A stretch of 64,000 nucleotides of DNA from Enterobacter genomosp. O (GCF_001022965.1 NZ_LECZ01000021.1:124001-188000), one strand, 5' to 3'; shown: positions 33,942-44,151, counted from the first letter of the stretch. Made by a program: numbers and translations. Notes: generated by a model not told the origin, from the sequence alone.

Positions 33942-34335
33942 CGCGCGATATTTGCTGGTTTGCTCAGTGTTGCTCTTAACAGGCATGCGCGATCCGTTTC
34001 GCCCGCCGGACGATCCTTGCGCCATTGGTGAACTGGCGCAATGGCACTATCGCGGCATGGTGGGAGGACGTCAGGCTATCGGCATCTTACAGGATGGACA
34101 AAAGCGCTGGTACCGGCTGAAAACGCATGAACGCTTCCCGGCGGGCTGGCAGATAACAGCCATCAATGAATATGAGCTGGTTGTTGATGTGGGTGATACC
34201 TGTGAACCCGTCCAATGGACGTGGCAACGAGAAGGAACGGATAAGAATGAACTTACGGATAATGCTGTTGCTGCTGGCGTTCAGCCATCCGCTGTGGGCC
34301 GCCGCGCCAAAGCCGGTCACGCTGGTGGTGGATGA
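33931..34335 (+). CDS. hofP: PilP-like protein HofP
   Basis: 134 residues, the E. coli length. An N-terminal hydrophobic segment (about 6-19) is followed by GMRDPFRPPDDPC, the PilP-type DPF motif, and a small beta domain. It probably links HofN/O to the secretin HofQ. The C-terminal ~29 codons overlap the start of hofQ in another frame; E. coli K-12 HofP ends in the same way, so the overlap appears real. Confidence 0.88.
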   Translation: MRNSARYLLVCSVLLLTGMRDPFRPPDDPCAIGELAQWHYRGMVGGRQAIGILQDGQKRWYRLKTHERFPAGWQITAINEYELVVDVGDTCEPVQWTWQREGTDKNELTDNAVAAGVQPSAVGRRAKAGHAGGG

Positions 34336-35485
34336 CGTCCCTGTGGTCCAGGTGCTGCAGGCGCTGGTCGCACAGGAGAGCCGCAATCTGGTGGTATCGC
34401 CTGATGTCAGCGGCACGCTTTCGCTCAACCTGACGCGCGTCCCCTGGCGGCAAGCGCTACAGACGGTTGTCTCTAGCGCCGGGCTCGTTTTGCGAGAGGA
34501 AGGGGGTATTTTTTATGTTCATACCGCGGCGTGGCAGCGTGAACAGCAGGAACGTTCTGAGCAGGAGCGGACGCGTCGACAGCTTGATGCACCGCTGGTC
34601 TCACAGAACATCTCTTTTTCCTATGCCGATGCTGCAGATCTGCAAAAAGCCGCAGAAAAACTCCTGAGCCCAAAGGGGAGCTTATCCGTCGACAAACGTA
34701 CCAACCGCCTGCTGATTCGGGATAACCAGACGGTGGTGGATACGCTCCAGCGCTGGGCCGCTCAGATGGATATTCCCGTCGAGCAGGTAGAGCTGGCTGC
34801 GCACATTGTGACCATTACTGAAAAAAGCCTGCGCGAGCTGGGAGTGAAGTGGAATCTCGCCGACGCCACCGACGCGGGCAAGGTCGGACAGCTCACGACG
34901 CTTGGCGGCGATCTTTCCGTGGCTGGCGCCACCAGCCACGTGGGTTTTAATATCGGGCGAATCAACGGTCGGCTGCTGGATCTGGAGCTGTCTGCGCTGG
35001 AGCAAAAACAGCAGGTCGATATCATCGCCAACCCGCGGCTGCTGGCCTCGCATATGCAACCGGCCAGTATCAAGCAGGGCAGTGAAATCCCGTATCAGGT
35101 CTCAAGCGGTGAAAGCGGCGCGACCTCCGTTGAGTTCAAAGAGGCGGTATTGGGGATGGAGGTGACACCGGTGGTATTGCCGGGGGGACGCGTGCGCCTG
35201 AAATTACACATCAGCGAAAATATGCCAGGACAGGTGCTACAGCAGGCTGACGGTGAAACGCTGGCTATCGACAAACAGGAGATAGAAACGCAGGTTGAGG
35301 TAAAAAGTGGAGAAACGCTGGCGCTGGGGGGAATTTTTTCCCAGAAGAACAAAACCGGCAATGACAGCGTACCGGGGCTGGGTAGCATTCCCTGGATTGG
35401 GGCGCTTTTTCGCCATGACGGGAAAGATAACGAACGACGTGAGTTAGTGGTGTTTATTACACCACGTCTGGTCGCTATTCACTGA
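34247..35485 (+). CDS. hofQ: Secretin HofQ (PilQ/ComE-like)
   Basis: 412 residues, the E. coli length. A signal peptide at 1-19 (LLLLAFSHPLWAA) precedes N-domains and the C-terminal secretin domain (about 230-410). The latter has VEFKEAVLGMEVTPVV near 315 and VPGLGSIPWIGALFRHD near 378. Forms the outer-membrane pore. The start at 34247 gives the signal peptide; an ATG 27 codons upstream lies deep in hofP. Last gene of the cluster. Confidence 0.95.
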   Translation: MNLRIMLLLLAFSHPLWAAAPKPVTLVVDDVPVVQVLQALVAQESRNLVVSPDVSGTLSLNLTRVPWRQALQTVVSSAGLVLREEGGIFYVHTAAWQREQQERSEQERTRRQLDAPLVSQNISFSYADAADLQKAAEKLLSPKGSLSVDKRTNRLLIRDNQTVVDTLQRWAAQMDIPVEQVELAAHIVTITEKSLRELGVKWNLADATDAGKVGQLTTLGGDLSVAGATSHVGFNIGRINGRLLDLELSALEQKQQVDIIANPRLLASHMQPASIKQGSEIPYQVSSGESGATSVEFKEAVLGMEVTPVVLPGGRVRLKLHISENMPGQVLQQADGETLAIDKQEIETQVEVKSGETLALGGIFSQKNKTGNDSVPGLGSIPWIGALFRHDGKDNERRELVVFITPRLVAIH

Positions 35486-35771
35486 CGGGTGACGATCTCC
35501 GCAATGATTTTGCATTCAGTTTGTTGCAGAAGTTTGACGTGGGGCATGAATTAGCATACAAGGAGTACCGATTTGAGTTGGACTTACGTCTTATTACCTT
35601 ATGCGCCCGGCGCGGTGATTTAATCAGTTGCCAAACAAGCCGGAGTATTGAGATAATTTTTAGTCTGACTCTCGCTCTATTGCATATGAGGTTTCAGTTC
35701 ATGTCCTGCTACGCTGGGTGTCTGCGAAGCGGGGATTACCATTAACGAATAGTCTTAGTAGTACCGATAAA
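35486..35771 (+). promoter_or_regulatory. aroK upstream region
   Basis: 286 bases between hofQ and aroK. The AT-rich part (35500-35720) should hold the promoters of the aroKB-damX-dam superoperon, as in E. coli, but no single -35/-10 pair stands out. The aroK frame stays open 18 codons further upstream, but that part does not match the family. Confidence 0.45.
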
Positions 35772-36293
35772 ATGGCAGAGAAACGCAATATCTTTCTGGT
35801 TGGGCCTATGGGTGCCGGCAAAAGCACTATTGGGCGTCAGTTAGCTCAACAACTCAATATGGAATTTTACGATTCTGATCAAGAGATTGAGAAACGAACC
35901 GGAGCTGATGTGGGCTGGGTTTTCGACGTAGAAGGCGAAGAAGGTTTCCGTGACCGAGAAGAAAAAGTGATCAACGAACTCACGGAAAAACAGGGCATCG
36001 TTCTGGCAACAGGCGGCGGCTCTGTGAAATCTCGCGAAACCCGCAACCGTCTCTCCGCCCGTGGCGTAGTGGTCTATCTTGAGACGACCATTGAGAAACA
36101 GCTGGCACGTACGCAGCGCGATAAAAAGCGCCCGTTGCTGCAGGTTGAAACGCCACCACGCGAAGTTCTGGAAGCGTTGGCCGATGAACGCAATCCGCTG
36201 TATGAAGAGATTGCCGATGTGACCATTCGTACTGACGATCAGAGCGCTAAAGTGGTTGCAAACCAGATTATTCATATGCTGGAAAGCAACTGA
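35772..36293 (+). CDS. aroK: Shikimate kinase I
   Basis: 173 residues, nearly identical to E. coli AroK. Phosphorylates shikimate at the 3-hydroxyl in aromatic amino acid synthesis. P-loop GPMGAGKST at residues 10-18, shikimate-binding [11 protein letters not shown] near 32-42 and GGG near 79-81, lid Arg in QRDKKRPLL. The start [10 protein letters not shown] at 35772 was preferred over an upstream ATG at 35718. aroB follows after 56 bases. Confidence 0.98.
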   Translation: MAEKRNIFLVGPMGAGKSTIGRQLAQQLNMEFYDSDQEIEKRTGADVGWVFDVEGEEGFRDREEKVINELTEKQGIVLATGGGSVKSRETRNRLSARGVVVYLETTIEKQLARTQRDKKRPLLQVETPPREVLEALADERNPLYEEIADVTIRTDDQSAKVVANQIIHMLESN

Positions 36294-36349
36294 TTCTGGC
36301 TTTATATACACTCGCCTGCGGGTAAAGCATTAAAGGTGGATGTCGCGTC

Positions 36350-37438
36350 ATGGAGAGGATTACAGTTACTCTCGGGGAACGTAGTTACCCTATCACCATC
36401 GCGGCTGGTTTGTTTAACGATCCAGCTTCCTTTTTACCACTGAAAGCGGGTGATCAGGCGATGCTGGTCACCAATGAGACGCTGGCTCCGCTTTATCTCG
36501 ACCGTGTACGCCACCTGCTTGAGCAGGCGGGCGTTAAAGTCGACAGTGTGATTCTCCCCGATGGCGAGCAGTATAAAAGCCTGACGGTACTGGATACCGT
36601 CTTTACCGCATTGCTGCAAAAACCGCACGGTCGCGATACAACACTGCTTGCCTTGGGCGGCGGTGTTGTGGGCGATCTGACCGGCTTTGCGGCCGCAAGC
36701 TATCAACGTGGTGTCCGCTTTATTCAAATCCCGACCACGTTACTGTCTCAGGTCGACTCCTCTGTGGGTGGCAAAACGGCAGTCAACCATCCGCTCGGTA
36801 AAAACATGATTGGCGCGTTCTACCAGCCCGCATCGGTGGTGGTGGATCTCGACTGTCTGAAAACCCTGCCGAAGCGCGAGCTGGCTTCTGGCCTGGCGGA
36901 AGTGATCAAATACGGCATTATTCTGGATGGCGAGTTCTTTAACTGGCTTGAAGAGAATATGGATGCGTTGTTGCGCCTGGATGAGGCTAAACTGGCATAC
37001 TGCATTCGTCGTTGTTGTGAACTGAAAGCAGAAGTTGTCGCGGCAGACGAGCGTGAAACGGGCTTACGTGCTTTACTGAATCTTGGGCATACGTTTGGTC
37101 ACGCGATTGAAGCCGAAATGGGTTACGGTAACTGGCTGCACGGTGAAGCCGTTGCGGCCGGAATGGTAATGGCTGCCCGCACCTCTGAACGTCTTGGACA
37201 GTTCAAGGCGGAAGAGACGGCACGCATCATTGCGCTGCTTGAGCGTGCAGGTTTGCCGGTAACCGGGCCGCAGGAGATGTCGGCGCAAGCGTATTTACCC
37301 CACATGATGCGCGATAAAAAAGTATTGGCAGGTGAGATGCGTCTTGTACTCCCGCTTGCAATAGGGAAGAGTGAAGTGCGCGGCGGAGTGCCGCACGATG
37401 TCGTTCTTGGCGCTATCGCTGATTGTCAGCAGGCGTAA
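36350..37438 (+). CDS. aroB: 3-dehydroquinate synthase
   Basis: 362 residues, full length. Converts DAHP to 3-dehydroquinate with NAD and Zn. NAD-binding [13 protein letters not shown] near residue 104-116, the active-site segment [20 protein letters not shown] near 130-149, and Zn ligands in GHTFGHAIE (near 247) and [10 protein letters not shown] (near 264). Second gene of the superoperon; damX begins 92 bases on. Confidence 0.98.
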   Translation: MERITVTLGERSYPITIAAGLFNDPASFLPLKAGDQAMLVTNETLAPLYLDRVRHLLEQAGVKVDSVILPDGEQYKSLTVLDTVFTALLQKPHGRDTTLLALGGGVVGDLTGFAAASYQRGVRFIQIPTTLLSQVDSSVGGKTAVNHPLGKNMIGAFYQPASVVVDLDCLKTLPKRELASGLAEVIKYGIILDGEFFNWLEENMDALLRLDEAKLAYCIRRCCELKAEVVAADERETGLRALLNLGHTFGHAIEAEMGYGNWLHGEAVAAGMVMAARTSERLGQFKAEETARIIALLERAGLPVTGPQEMSAQAYLPHMMRDKKVLAGEMRLVLPLAIGKSEVRGGVPHDVVLGAIADCQQA

Positions 37439-37530
37439 CAACTAGAAAGGTCAGGCCACTGTTGCAGGTGGTCGTTTAGCTTCAGGTGAAATGCAAAGTC
37501 GTTGGCATAAGCCTTTGAGTGGGGTGTTAA

Positions 37531-38832
37531 ATGGATGAATTCAAACCAGAAGACGAGCTGAAACCCGATCCCAGCGATCGTCGTACTGGTCGTTCTCGTC
37601 AATCTTCAGAACGTGATAACGAGCCGCAGATCAACTTTGACGATGTTGATCTGGATGCAGACGATCGTCGCCCTTCGCGCAGCCGCAACGCGCACGAGGA
37701 GCGAGAAGAAGAGGATTATGAGTCCGAAGAAGATTCAATGGACGAACAGCCTGTAGAGCGTCGCCCGCGTAAACGTAAAAAAGCCGCTGCGCCAAAACCG
37801 GCTTCCCGCCAGTACATCATGATGGGCCTTGGCGTTTTGGTGCTTGTGCTGCTGATTGTCGGCATTGGCTCCGCGCTAAAAGCACCGTCAACGAACTCAA
37901 CCGAGCAAACCGCTTCCGCCGAGAAGAGCATTAACCTTTCCGGTAACGATGCGTCCAATCAGGCGAATGGTGCGCAGCCTGCACCGGGTGCCACTTCCGC
38001 AGAGCGGACCGCTGGTAACACAACAACGCCGCAGGATGTTTCTCTGCCGCCCGTTTCCTCTACCCCTGCTCAGGGCCAGGCACCTGCTACGCCTGAAGGC
38101 CAGCAGCGCGTAGAAGTTCAGGGAGACCTGAACAATGCGCTGACGCAGCCGCAGAATCAGCAGCAGGTTGATAACGTCGTGGTTAACTCTACGCTGCCAA
38201 CTGAACCTGCAACCGTTGCCCCGATTCGCGGTGGTAACGCTCAGCCGCAAACGGCCGCGACGGAAACCAAACCGCGCCAGACGCAGACTGCAACACGTCC
38301 TGAACGTAAGCAGGCTGTGATTGAGCCTAAGCGTGAAGCCAAACCTCAGGCAGTGGTAAAAGCGCCTGAAGTGAAAGCCGTACCGGCCCAGCCGAAACAC
38401 ACTGAAACGGCTGCGGTGAGCGAGCCTGCTAAAGCACCAGTCACGCAGACTGCACCGAAAGCAACGGCAACCACCACAGCACCGGCTGCCACAGCTGCGC
38501 CTGCCGCAACGGCAACAGCATCCAGCAGCGCGGCAGGTAAAACTGCAGGTAACGTCGGTTCGCTGAAGTCTGCGCCATCCAGCAACTACACGCTGCAGCT
38601 GAGCAGTTCGTCTAACTATGACAATCTCAACGGTTGGGCGAAGAAATCCAATCTGAAAAACTATGTTGTTTATCAGACGACCCGTAACGGTCAGCCGTGG
38701 TATGTGCTGGTCAGCGGTGTGTATGCTTCAAAAGACGAAGCAAAACGTGCCGTGGCGACGCTGCCTGCTGATGTTCAGGCGAAAAACCCGTGGGCGAAGC
38801 CGATTCATCAGGTTCAGGCCGATCTGAAGTAA
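37531..38832 (+). CDS. damX: SPOR-domain cell division protein DamX
   Basis: 433 residues, E. coli 428. A long charged cytoplasmic N-terminus (about 1-92), one membrane helix (about 94-115), a Pro/Ala/Thr/Gln-rich periplasmic linker and a C-terminal SPOR domain (about 348-430; [20 protein letters not shown]). It binds denuded glycan at the septum. The linker has low-complexity Ala/Thr runs near 310-335, typical of the family. dam follows after 67 bases. Confidence 0.96.
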   Translation: MDEFKPEDELKPDPSDRRTGRSRQSSERDNEPQINFDDVDLDADDRRPSRSRNAHEEREEEDYESEEDSMDEQPVERRPRKRKKAAAPKPASRQYIMMGLGVLVLVLLIVGIGSALKAPSTNSTEQTASAEKSINLSGNDASNQANGAQPAPGATSAERTAGNTTTPQDVSLPPVSSTPAQGQAPATPEGQQRVEVQGDLNNALTQPQNQQQVDNVVVNSTLPTEPATVAPIRGGNAQPQTAATETKPRQTQTATRPERKQAVIEPKREAKPQAVVKAPEVKAVPAQPKHTETAAVSEPAKAPVTQTAPKATATTTAPAATAAPAATATASSSAAGKTAGNVGSLKSAPSSNYTLQLSSSSNYDNLNGWAKKSNLKNYVVYQTTRNGQPWYVLVSGVYASKDEAKRAVATLPADVQAKNPWAKPIHQVQADLK

Positions 38833-38899
38833 TGTTTAAAGCGCAGGATGCTGTCGGAGCTTTCTCCACAGCCGGAGAAGGTGTAATCAGTTAGTCAGC

Positions 38900-39712
38900 A
38901 TGAAAAAAAATCGCGCTTTTCTGAAATGGGCAGGGGGGAAATACCCCCTGCTCGATGATATTAAAAAGCACCTGCCGAAAGGCGAGTGTCTTATCGAGCC
39001 TTTCGTGGGTGCGGGATCGGTGTTCCTGAACACCGATTTTTCTCGTTATATCCTGGCGGATATCAACAGCGACCTTATCAGCCTCTATAACATCGTTAAG
39101 CATCGTACCGATGAGTATGTCGCAGAGGCGCGTGCACTGTTTACGCCTGAGAACAATAACCCGGACGTTTACTACCAGTTCCGTGCGGAGTTTAACCAGA
39201 GTCAGGATCCGTTCCGCAGGGCGCTGCTGTTCCTCTACCTCAACCGTCATGGTTACAACGGCCTGTGCCGTTATAATCTTCGAGGGGAATTTAACGTGCC
39301 GTTTGGCCGCTATAAGCGTCCCTATTTTCCGCAGGACGAGCTGTATCACTTTGCCGAAAAAGCACAGCATGCCGAGTTTCACTGCCTCTCGTATGAAGAG
39401 TGTATGGAGCTGGCAGGCGTAAACTCGGTGGTTTACTGCGATCCCCCTTACGCGCCGCTGTCGGCGACGGCGAACTTCACCGCCTATCACACCAACAGCT
39501 TCAGCCCGGCCGAACAGGCCCGTCTGGCGGAGATGGCGGAAAAGCTGGTCAGCAAAAGAATTCCGGTGTTAATTTCAAATCACGATACCCCTGATACGCG
39601 CGAATGGTACAAAGCCGCGAAGCATTTTCAGGTTAAAGTGCGGCGTAGCATTAGCAGCAACGGCGGCACACGTAAAAAGGTGGACGAACTCCTGGCTCTT
39701 TATCGCCCCTGA
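38900..39712 (+). CDS. dam: DNA adenine methyltransferase Dam (GATC)
   Basis: 270 residues, E. coli 278, with a shorter C-terminus. Methylates adenine N6 in GATC for mismatch repair strand choice, replication timing and gene control. Alpha-group layout: FLKWAGGKYPLL near 7-18, SAM-binding EPFVGAGSVFLN near 33-44, and the catalytic DPPY at residues 181-184. Target recognition lies in the middle (YLNRHGYNGLCRYN). Located between damX and rpe. Confidence 0.98.
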   Translation: MKKNRAFLKWAGGKYPLLDDIKKHLPKGECLIEPFVGAGSVFLNTDFSRYILADINSDLISLYNIVKHRTDEYVAEARALFTPENNNPDVYYQFRAEFNQSQDPFRRALLFLYLNRHGYNGLCRYNLRGEFNVPFGRYKRPYFPQDELYHFAEKAQHAEFHCLSYEECMELAGVNSVVYCDPPYAPLSATANFTAYHTNSFSPAEQARLAEMAEKLVSKRIPVLISNHDTPDTREWYKAAKHFQVKVRRSISSNGGTRKKVDELLALYRP

Positions 39713-39753
39713 GCCGTTTTGCCCGCCGGTAAACACATTTCAAGGAGATGCGG

Positions 39754-40431
39754 ATGAAACAGTTTTTGATTGCTCCCTCAATTCTGTCGGCCGATTTTGC
39801 CCGCCTGGGTGAAGATACCGCTAAAGCTCTCGCGGCTGGCGCAGATGTCGTCCATTTCGACGTTATGGATAACCACTACGTCCCCAATCTGACCATTGGT
39901 CCAATGGTGCTTAAGGCGCTGCGCAACTACGGCATTACCGCCCCGATTGACGTCCATCTGATGGTGAAACCTGTCGACCGTATCGTGCCGGATTTCGCCG
40001 CGGCGGGCGCCAGCATCATCACCTTCCATCCGGAAGCTTCTGAACATGTGGATCGCACCCTGCAGCTGATCAAAGAGAACGGCTGCAAGGCGGGTCTGGT
40101 GTTTAACCCGGCCACGCCGCTGAGCTATCTCGACTATGTGATGGATAAGCTGGACGTCATTTTGCTGATGTCCGTTAACCCTGGCTTTGGCGGTCAGTCG
40201 TTCATTCCCCACACGCTGGACAAGCTGCGTGAAGTACGCCGTCGCATTGATGAGTCAGGTTACGATATTCGCCTGGAAGTAGACGGCGGTGTGAAAGTGA
40301 ATAACATTGGTGAAATTGCGGCAGCGGGCGCGGATATGTTCGTTGCAGGTTCAGCGATTTTCGACCAACCGGATTACAAAAAAGTCATTGATGAAATGCG
40401 CCGCGAGCTGGCGAAGGTAAGTCATGGATAA
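39754..40431 (+). CDS. rpe: Ribulose-phosphate 3-epimerase
   Basis: 225 residues. Interconverts ribulose-5-P and xylulose-5-P. A TIM barrel with [10 protein letters not shown] near the N-terminus, metal-binding [12 protein letters not shown] near 33-44 and phosphate-binding VDGGVKVNN near 176. AAGGAG at 39742-39747 directly abuts an ATG at 39748; the ATG at 39754 has proper spacing and matches the family, so it was chosen. Overlaps gph by eight bases. Confidence 0.98.
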   Translation: MKQFLIAPSILSADFARLGEDTAKALAAGADVVHFDVMDNHYVPNLTIGPMVLKALRNYGITAPIDVHLMVKPVDRIVPDFAAAGASIITFHPEASEHVDRTLQLIKENGCKAGLVFNPATPLSYLDYVMDKLDVILLMSVNPGFGGQSFIPHTLDKLREVRRRIDESGYDIRLEVDGGVKVNNIGEIAAAGADMFVAGSAIFDQPDYKKVIDEMRRELAKVSHG

Positions 40432-41185
40432 GTTGCAGGCAATTCGGGGTGTGGCATTCGACCTCGACGGCACGCTGGTTGACAGCGCGCCGGGCTTAAC
40501 GAGTGCCGTCGACCAGGCGCTGTATGCCCTTGAGCTGCCCGTTGCGGGCGAAGAGCGTGTCGTCACGTGGATTGGCAACGGCGCCGATGTGCTGATGGAG
40601 CGCGCGTTGACGTGGGCGCGGCAGGAGCGCGCGTCGCAGCGTTCCGCGCAGGGTAAACCGAGCGTTGATGGTGCCGATATCCCGCAGGAAGAGCAGCTGC
40701 GCATTCTGCGCAAACTGTTCGATCGTTTCTATGAAGAGACCGTCGAGGAGGGCAGTTTCCTCTTCCCGGACGTTACGGAAACGCTGAGCGCGCTGCACGC
40801 GAAGGGTATTCCGCTGGGGCTGGTGACCAACAAACCAACGCCGTTTGTGGCACCGCTGCTTGAAGCGCTGGATATCGCGAAGTACTTCTCCGTGATTGTG
40901 GGCGGCGACGATGTGCAAAACAAAAAGCCGCATCCGGAACCGCTGCTGCTGGTGGCAGGAAAATTATCCTTAACACCTGCTGAGCTGCTCTTTGTCGGTG
41001 ATTCGCGCAATGATATTCTGGCTGCCCGAGCGGCTGGGTGTCCTTCCGTCGGATTAACCTATGGCTATAACTACGGTGAGGCCATCACGCTAAGTGAGCC
41101 GGATGTTGTGTTCGACCACTTCAAAGATTTGTTGCCCGCACTCGGGCTTTCGCACAGTGAACATCAGGAATTGAATAATGACTAA
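40424..41185 (+). CDS. gph: Phosphoglycolate phosphatase
   Basis: 253 residues, E. coli 252. HAD phosphatase that removes 2-phosphoglycolate formed in repair of 3'-phosphoglycolate DNA ends. Motif [12 protein letters not shown] near 11-21, motif II TNKP near 131, motif III Lys in KKPHPEP and motif [10 protein letters not shown] near 190. Overlaps rpe by 8 bases and trpS by 8 bases, a tightly coupled trio. Confidence 0.97.
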   Translation: MDKLQAIRGVAFDLDGTLVDSAPGLTSAVDQALYALELPVAGEERVVTWIGNGADVLMERALTWARQERASQRSAQGKPSVDGADIPQEEQLRILRKLFDRFYEETVEEGSFLFPDVTETLSALHAKGIPLGLVTNKPTPFVAPLLEALDIAKYFSVIVGGDDVQNKKPHPEPLLLVAGKLSLTPAELLFVGDSRNDILAARAAGCPSVGLTYGYNYGEAITLSEPDVVFDHFKDLLPALGLSHSEHQELNND

Positions 41186-42182
41186 GCCCATCGTTTTTAG
41201 TGGCGCACAGCCTTCAGGTGAATTGACCATTGGTAACTACATGGGTGCGTTACGTCAGTGGGTCAGCATGCAGGACGACTACCATTGCATTTACTGCATC
41301 GTGGACCTTCATGCGATTACCGCCCGTCAGGATCCTGAGAAGCTGCGTAAAGCCACGCTGGACACCCTCGCACTGTATCTGGCCTGTGGGATTGATCCTG
41401 AGAAGAGCACCATTTTTGTTCAGTCCCATGTGCCAGAGCATGCACAGCTGGGCTGGGCGCTGAACTGCTACACCTATTTCGGTGAGCTGAGCCGCATGAC
41501 CCAGTTCAAGGATAAATCCGCGCGCTACTCTGAAAACATCAACGCCGGTCTGTTTGACTATCCGGTGCTGATGGCGGCAGACATCCTGCTGTACCAGACT
41601 AACCAGGTGCCGGTTGGCGAAGACCAGAAGCAGCATCTCGAGCTGAGCCGCGATATTGCCCAGCGCTTCAACGCGATCTACGGTGATGTGTTTAAAGTGC
41701 CAGAGCCGTTTATTCCGAAATCCGGCGCGCGCGTGATGTCGCTGCTGGAGCCAACCAAGAAGATGTCCAAGTCTGACGATAACCGCAACAACGTTATCGG
41801 CCTGCTGGAAGACCCGAAATCGGTGGTCAAAAAGCTCAAGCGCGCGGTGACCGACTCCGACGAGCCGCCTGTGGTGCGCTACGACGTGCAGAATAAAGCG
41901 GGCGTCTCCAACCTGCTGGATATCCTCTCCGGTGTCACCGGCCAGAGCATTCCTGAGCTGGAGCAGCACTTCGAAGGCAAAATGTACGGTCACCTGAAAG
42001 GTGAAGTGGCAGACGCCGTTTCCGGCATGCTGACCGAGCTTCAGGAGCGCTATAACCGCTATCGCAACGACGAAGCTTTCCTGCAGAAAGTGATGAAAGA
42101 GGGCGCGGAAAAAGCCAGCGCGCGCGCGTCCGAAACCCTGAAAGCGGTGTACGAAGCGATTGGGTTTGTCGCGAAACCATAG
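41178..42182 (+). CDS. trpS: Tryptophanyl-tRNA synthetase
   Basis: 334 residues, the E. coli length. Class I synthetase charging tRNA-Trp. The HIGH-like motif lies in [12 protein letters not shown] near residue 11-22 and the KMSKS loop in [11 protein letters not shown] near 194-204. Last gene of the dam superoperon. In E. coli K-12 the frl and yhfS-Z genes lie beyond it; here yhfL is the next gene. Confidence 0.98.
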   Translation: MTKPIVFSGAQPSGELTIGNYMGALRQWVSMQDDYHCIYCIVDLHAITARQDPEKLRKATLDTLALYLACGIDPEKSTIFVQSHVPEHAQLGWALNCYTYFGELSRMTQFKDKSARYSENINAGLFDYPVLMAADILLYQTNQVPVGEDQKQHLELSRDIAQRFNAIYGDVFKVPEPFIPKSGARVMSLLEPTKKMSKSDDNRNNVIGLLEDPKSVVKKLKRAVTDSDEPPVVRYDVQNKAGVSNLLDILSGVTGQSIPELEQHFEGKMYGHLKGEVADAVSGMLTELQERYNRYRNDEAFLQKVMKEGAEKASARASETLKAVYEAIGFVAKP

Positions 42183-42190
42183 GTAAAAGC

Positions 42191-42216
42191 AAAACGGTAA
42201 CCACGTTACCGTTTTT
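42191..42216 (+). terminator. Terminator of the trpS transcript
   Basis: AAAACGGTAAC and GTTACCGTTTT, an 11-bp perfect stem around CAC with a T-run, eight bases after the trpS stop. It is almost the same hairpin as at 11340. Confidence 0.85.
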
Positions 42217-42226
42217 AGGGTTTGTA

Positions 42227-42272
42227 CCCTCTCCCTGTGGGAGAGGGCCAGGGTGAGGGCATCAGGCCGCAC
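42227..42272. repeat. Dispersed CCCTCTCCC inverted repeat, copy F
   Basis: CCCTCTCCC-TGT-GGGAGAGGG, tail CAGGGTGAGGGCATCAGG and terminal CGCAC. It sits between the trpS terminator and the second terminator at 42285. Confidence 0.8.
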
Positions 42273-42284
42273 TTCTCCAAAACT

Positions 42285-42312
42285 AAAAAACCGGGAAATC
42301 CCCGGTTTTTTT
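42285..42312. terminator. Bidirectional terminator between trpS and yhfL
   Basis: AAAAAACCGGG and CCCGGTTTTTT around AAATC, with A and T tracts on both sides. It ends yhfL on the minus strand and backs up the trpS terminator. Confidence 0.88.
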
Positions 42313-42327
42313 ACGCCTGAAAATCGC

Positions 42328-42498
42328 TTACTGCTGCGCCGCCGGGCCGCAGCCACCGATGATCTTCGAAATAGAGATCGCCGGGTGCAGCAGGTAATCG
42401 TAGCTGCAGTTATTTTTGGTGTTTTGAACGTGACCGGTGCAGGCCGTCAGAGTGGATAACAGACCGACCAGAACGGCGGCTTTTGCCAGTTTGAACAT
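42328..42498 (-). CDS. yhfL: Small lipoprotein YhfL
   Basis: 56 residues, E. coli 55. A lipoprotein signal peptide with lipobox LTAC (Cys20) is followed by a short mature part with NCSYDYLLHPAISISKIIGGCGP, highly conserved in E. coli. Function unknown. AAGGA lies seven bases before the ATG at 42498 and only one base before the ATG at 42504, so the former was chosen. Confidence 0.9.
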   Translation of the reverse strand: MFKLAKAAVLVGLLSTLTACTGHVQNTKNNCSYDYLLHPAISISKIIGGCGPAAQQ

Positions 42499-42641
42499 AC
42501 GCATTCCTTGTCTTAAAAACGAAAATTGGATGTAACTCAAGGGAATAAAGGGAAAATTTCCACTTCGGGGCGGTATGTTATCGACAGCGGTAAGAGGGGA
42601 GTAGTCCGCTTAAGGACTACTCCGGAAAGGAAGAGTATGCG

Positions 42642-44015
42642 TTAGTGATTCGAGAACCAGTTGAGTTTATCGCGCAGTTCGACCACGCGCCCAACCACAA
42701 TCAGCGCCGGGCTTTCGACCTGCTGCGCCAGTTCGCCTAGCTGCGTTAGCACCCCATCCACCACGCGCTGCGTAATGGCGGTACCGTTTTCTATCAGCGC
42801 GACGGGCATATCTGCCTCCATGCCGTGCTCCAGCAGCTTTGCCTGGATCGTGGCGGCCTGGTTCAGCCCCATGTAGAACACCAGCGTCTGCTTTTCGGCT
42901 GCTAGGTTATGCCAGTCCAGCTCGCTGCCGGTCTTCAGGTGGCCCGTCACCAGGCGCACGCTCTGGGCGTAATCCCGGTGGGTCAGCGGAATGCCAGAGT
43001 AAGCTGAGCAGCCGGATGCCGCAGTAATGCCTGGCACCACGGAGAAGGGAATACCCGCGTTACACAGAGTTTCCAGCTCTTCACCCCCGCGACCAAAGAT
43101 AAACGGATCGCCCCCTTTCAGACGCACCACGCGTTTGCCCTTTTGCGCCTCGCGCAGCAGGATCTGGTTAATCTCTTCCTGCGGAACGCAGTGGTAGCCC
43201 GCGCGTTTGCCGACGAAGACGCGGTCGGCGTCGCGACGCACCAGGTTCATGATGTCATCAGAGACCAGACGATCGTAAACCACAATATCCGCCTGCTGGA
43301 TCTGCTGTAGCCCTTTCAGCGTTAGCAAGCCCGCATCGCCAGGACCTGCGCCCACCAGCACCACTTCGCCGCGATGGTCCAGCGGTTCAGAGAATAGCTG
43401 CGCCGTTGTCTCTTCAACCGCTTTGCTGTCCTGATTCGCCAGCGACTGCGCCAGCCTGTCGTTCACGAAGAATTTTTCCCAGAAGCGTCGACGCTCGCCA
43501 ACGGTCGCGAAGGTTTGCTTCACGCGGGAACGCAGTTGCCCCGCGTAGTGGGCAATCTGACCGAGGTGCTGTGGCAATACGGCTTCCAGCTTTTCCCGCA
43601 GCAGGCGCGCCAGAACGGGTGAGCGACCACCGGACGACACCGCGATCATCAGCGGCGAACGGTCGATAATCGACGGCATGATGAAGCTGGCCTCTTTCGG
43701 CGCATCCACCACGTTGCAGAAGATACGGCGCGCTTCGCAGGCGTCGCTGACGCGCTGGTTCACTGCATCGTCATCCGTCGCGGCGATGGTCAGCCAGCAG
43801 GTATCCAGCAGGGATTCATTAAACTCCCCCTGCTCCAGCGTAAGCATCCCTTCCTGCGCCCAGACGTCAAACTGGGGGGAGAAGGCAATGGCGTTGACGG
43901 TCAGTCGGGCGCCAGCCTCTAACAGCAGGCGTGCTTTGCGCTCGGCCACGTCGCCGCCGCCCACAAGCAGGCAGTCGCGGTGGCGTAATTGACAAAAAAT
44001 CGGCAGGTGATCCAC
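42642..44015 (-). CDS. cysG: Siroheme synthase CysG
   Basis: 457 residues from a GTG start, the E. coli length. The N-terminal half (about 1-215) is the NAD-dependent precorrin-2 dehydrogenase/ferrochelatase ([18 protein letters not shown]). The C-terminal half is uroporphyrinogen III methyltransferase ([15 protein letters not shown] near 220; [13 protein letters not shown] near 300). It makes siroheme for NirB and sulfite reductase. GAGGT precedes the GTG; an ATG six codons upstream lies before this ribosome site. In E. coli nirC lies between nirD and cysG; here it is missing. Confidence 0.97.
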   Translation of the reverse strand: MDHLPIFCQLRHRDCLLVGGGDVAERKARLLLEAGARLTVNAIAFSPQFDVWAQEGMLTLEQGEFNESLLDTCWLTIAATDDDAVNQRVSDACEARRIFCNVVDAPKEASFIMPSIIDRSPLMIAVSSGGRSPVLARLLREKLEAVLPQHLGQIAHYAGQLRSRVKQTFATVGERRRFWEKFFVNDRLAQSLANQDSKAVEETTAQLFSEPLDHRGEVVLVGAGPGDAGLLTLKGLQQIQQADIVVYDRLVSDDIMNLVRRDADRVFVGKRAGYHCVPQEEINQILLREAQKGKRVVRLKGGDPFIFGRGGEELETLCNAGIPFSVVPGITAASGCSAYSGIPLTHRDYAQSVRLVTGHLKTGSELDWHNLAAEKQTLVFYMGLNQAATIQAKLLEHGMEADMPVALIENGTAITQRVVDGVLTQLGELAQQVESPALIVVGRVVELRDKLNWFSNH

Positions 44016-44068
44016 GACATTACCTCGCAGCATTCATGGAGGGGGTAAGAATTGACGTCAGGATAACA

Positions 44069-44102
44069 GCAGGAATCGTACAGAACATACGGTTTTTCCT
44101 GC
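44069..44102. other. Hairpin in the nirD-cysG gap
   Basis: GCAGGAA and TTCCTGC enclose an inner CGTA/TACG pairing around CAGAACA. It lies in the 136-base gap between nirD and cysG where nirC would be expected. Beside it, at 44106-44121, is TACCCATAAGGGGTCA, a partial NarL/NarP-type inverted pair. The function is unclear: RNA processing, attenuation, or a cysG promoter element. Confidence 0.5.
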
Positions 44103-44151
44103 CGTTACCCATAAGGGGTCATAAGCTTTTCATATTGAAAAGGCGAGGGAA

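Noticed and set aside
34166..34246. Longer hofQ start at 34166
   Set aside because: It would put 27 polar residues before the signal peptide and lacks a ribosome site; the start at 34247 matches the family length.
41250..42356. 368-codon minus-strand frame opposite trpS
   Set aside because: Composition of a shadow frame, crossing two terminators and a repeat; trpS on the plus strand is certain.
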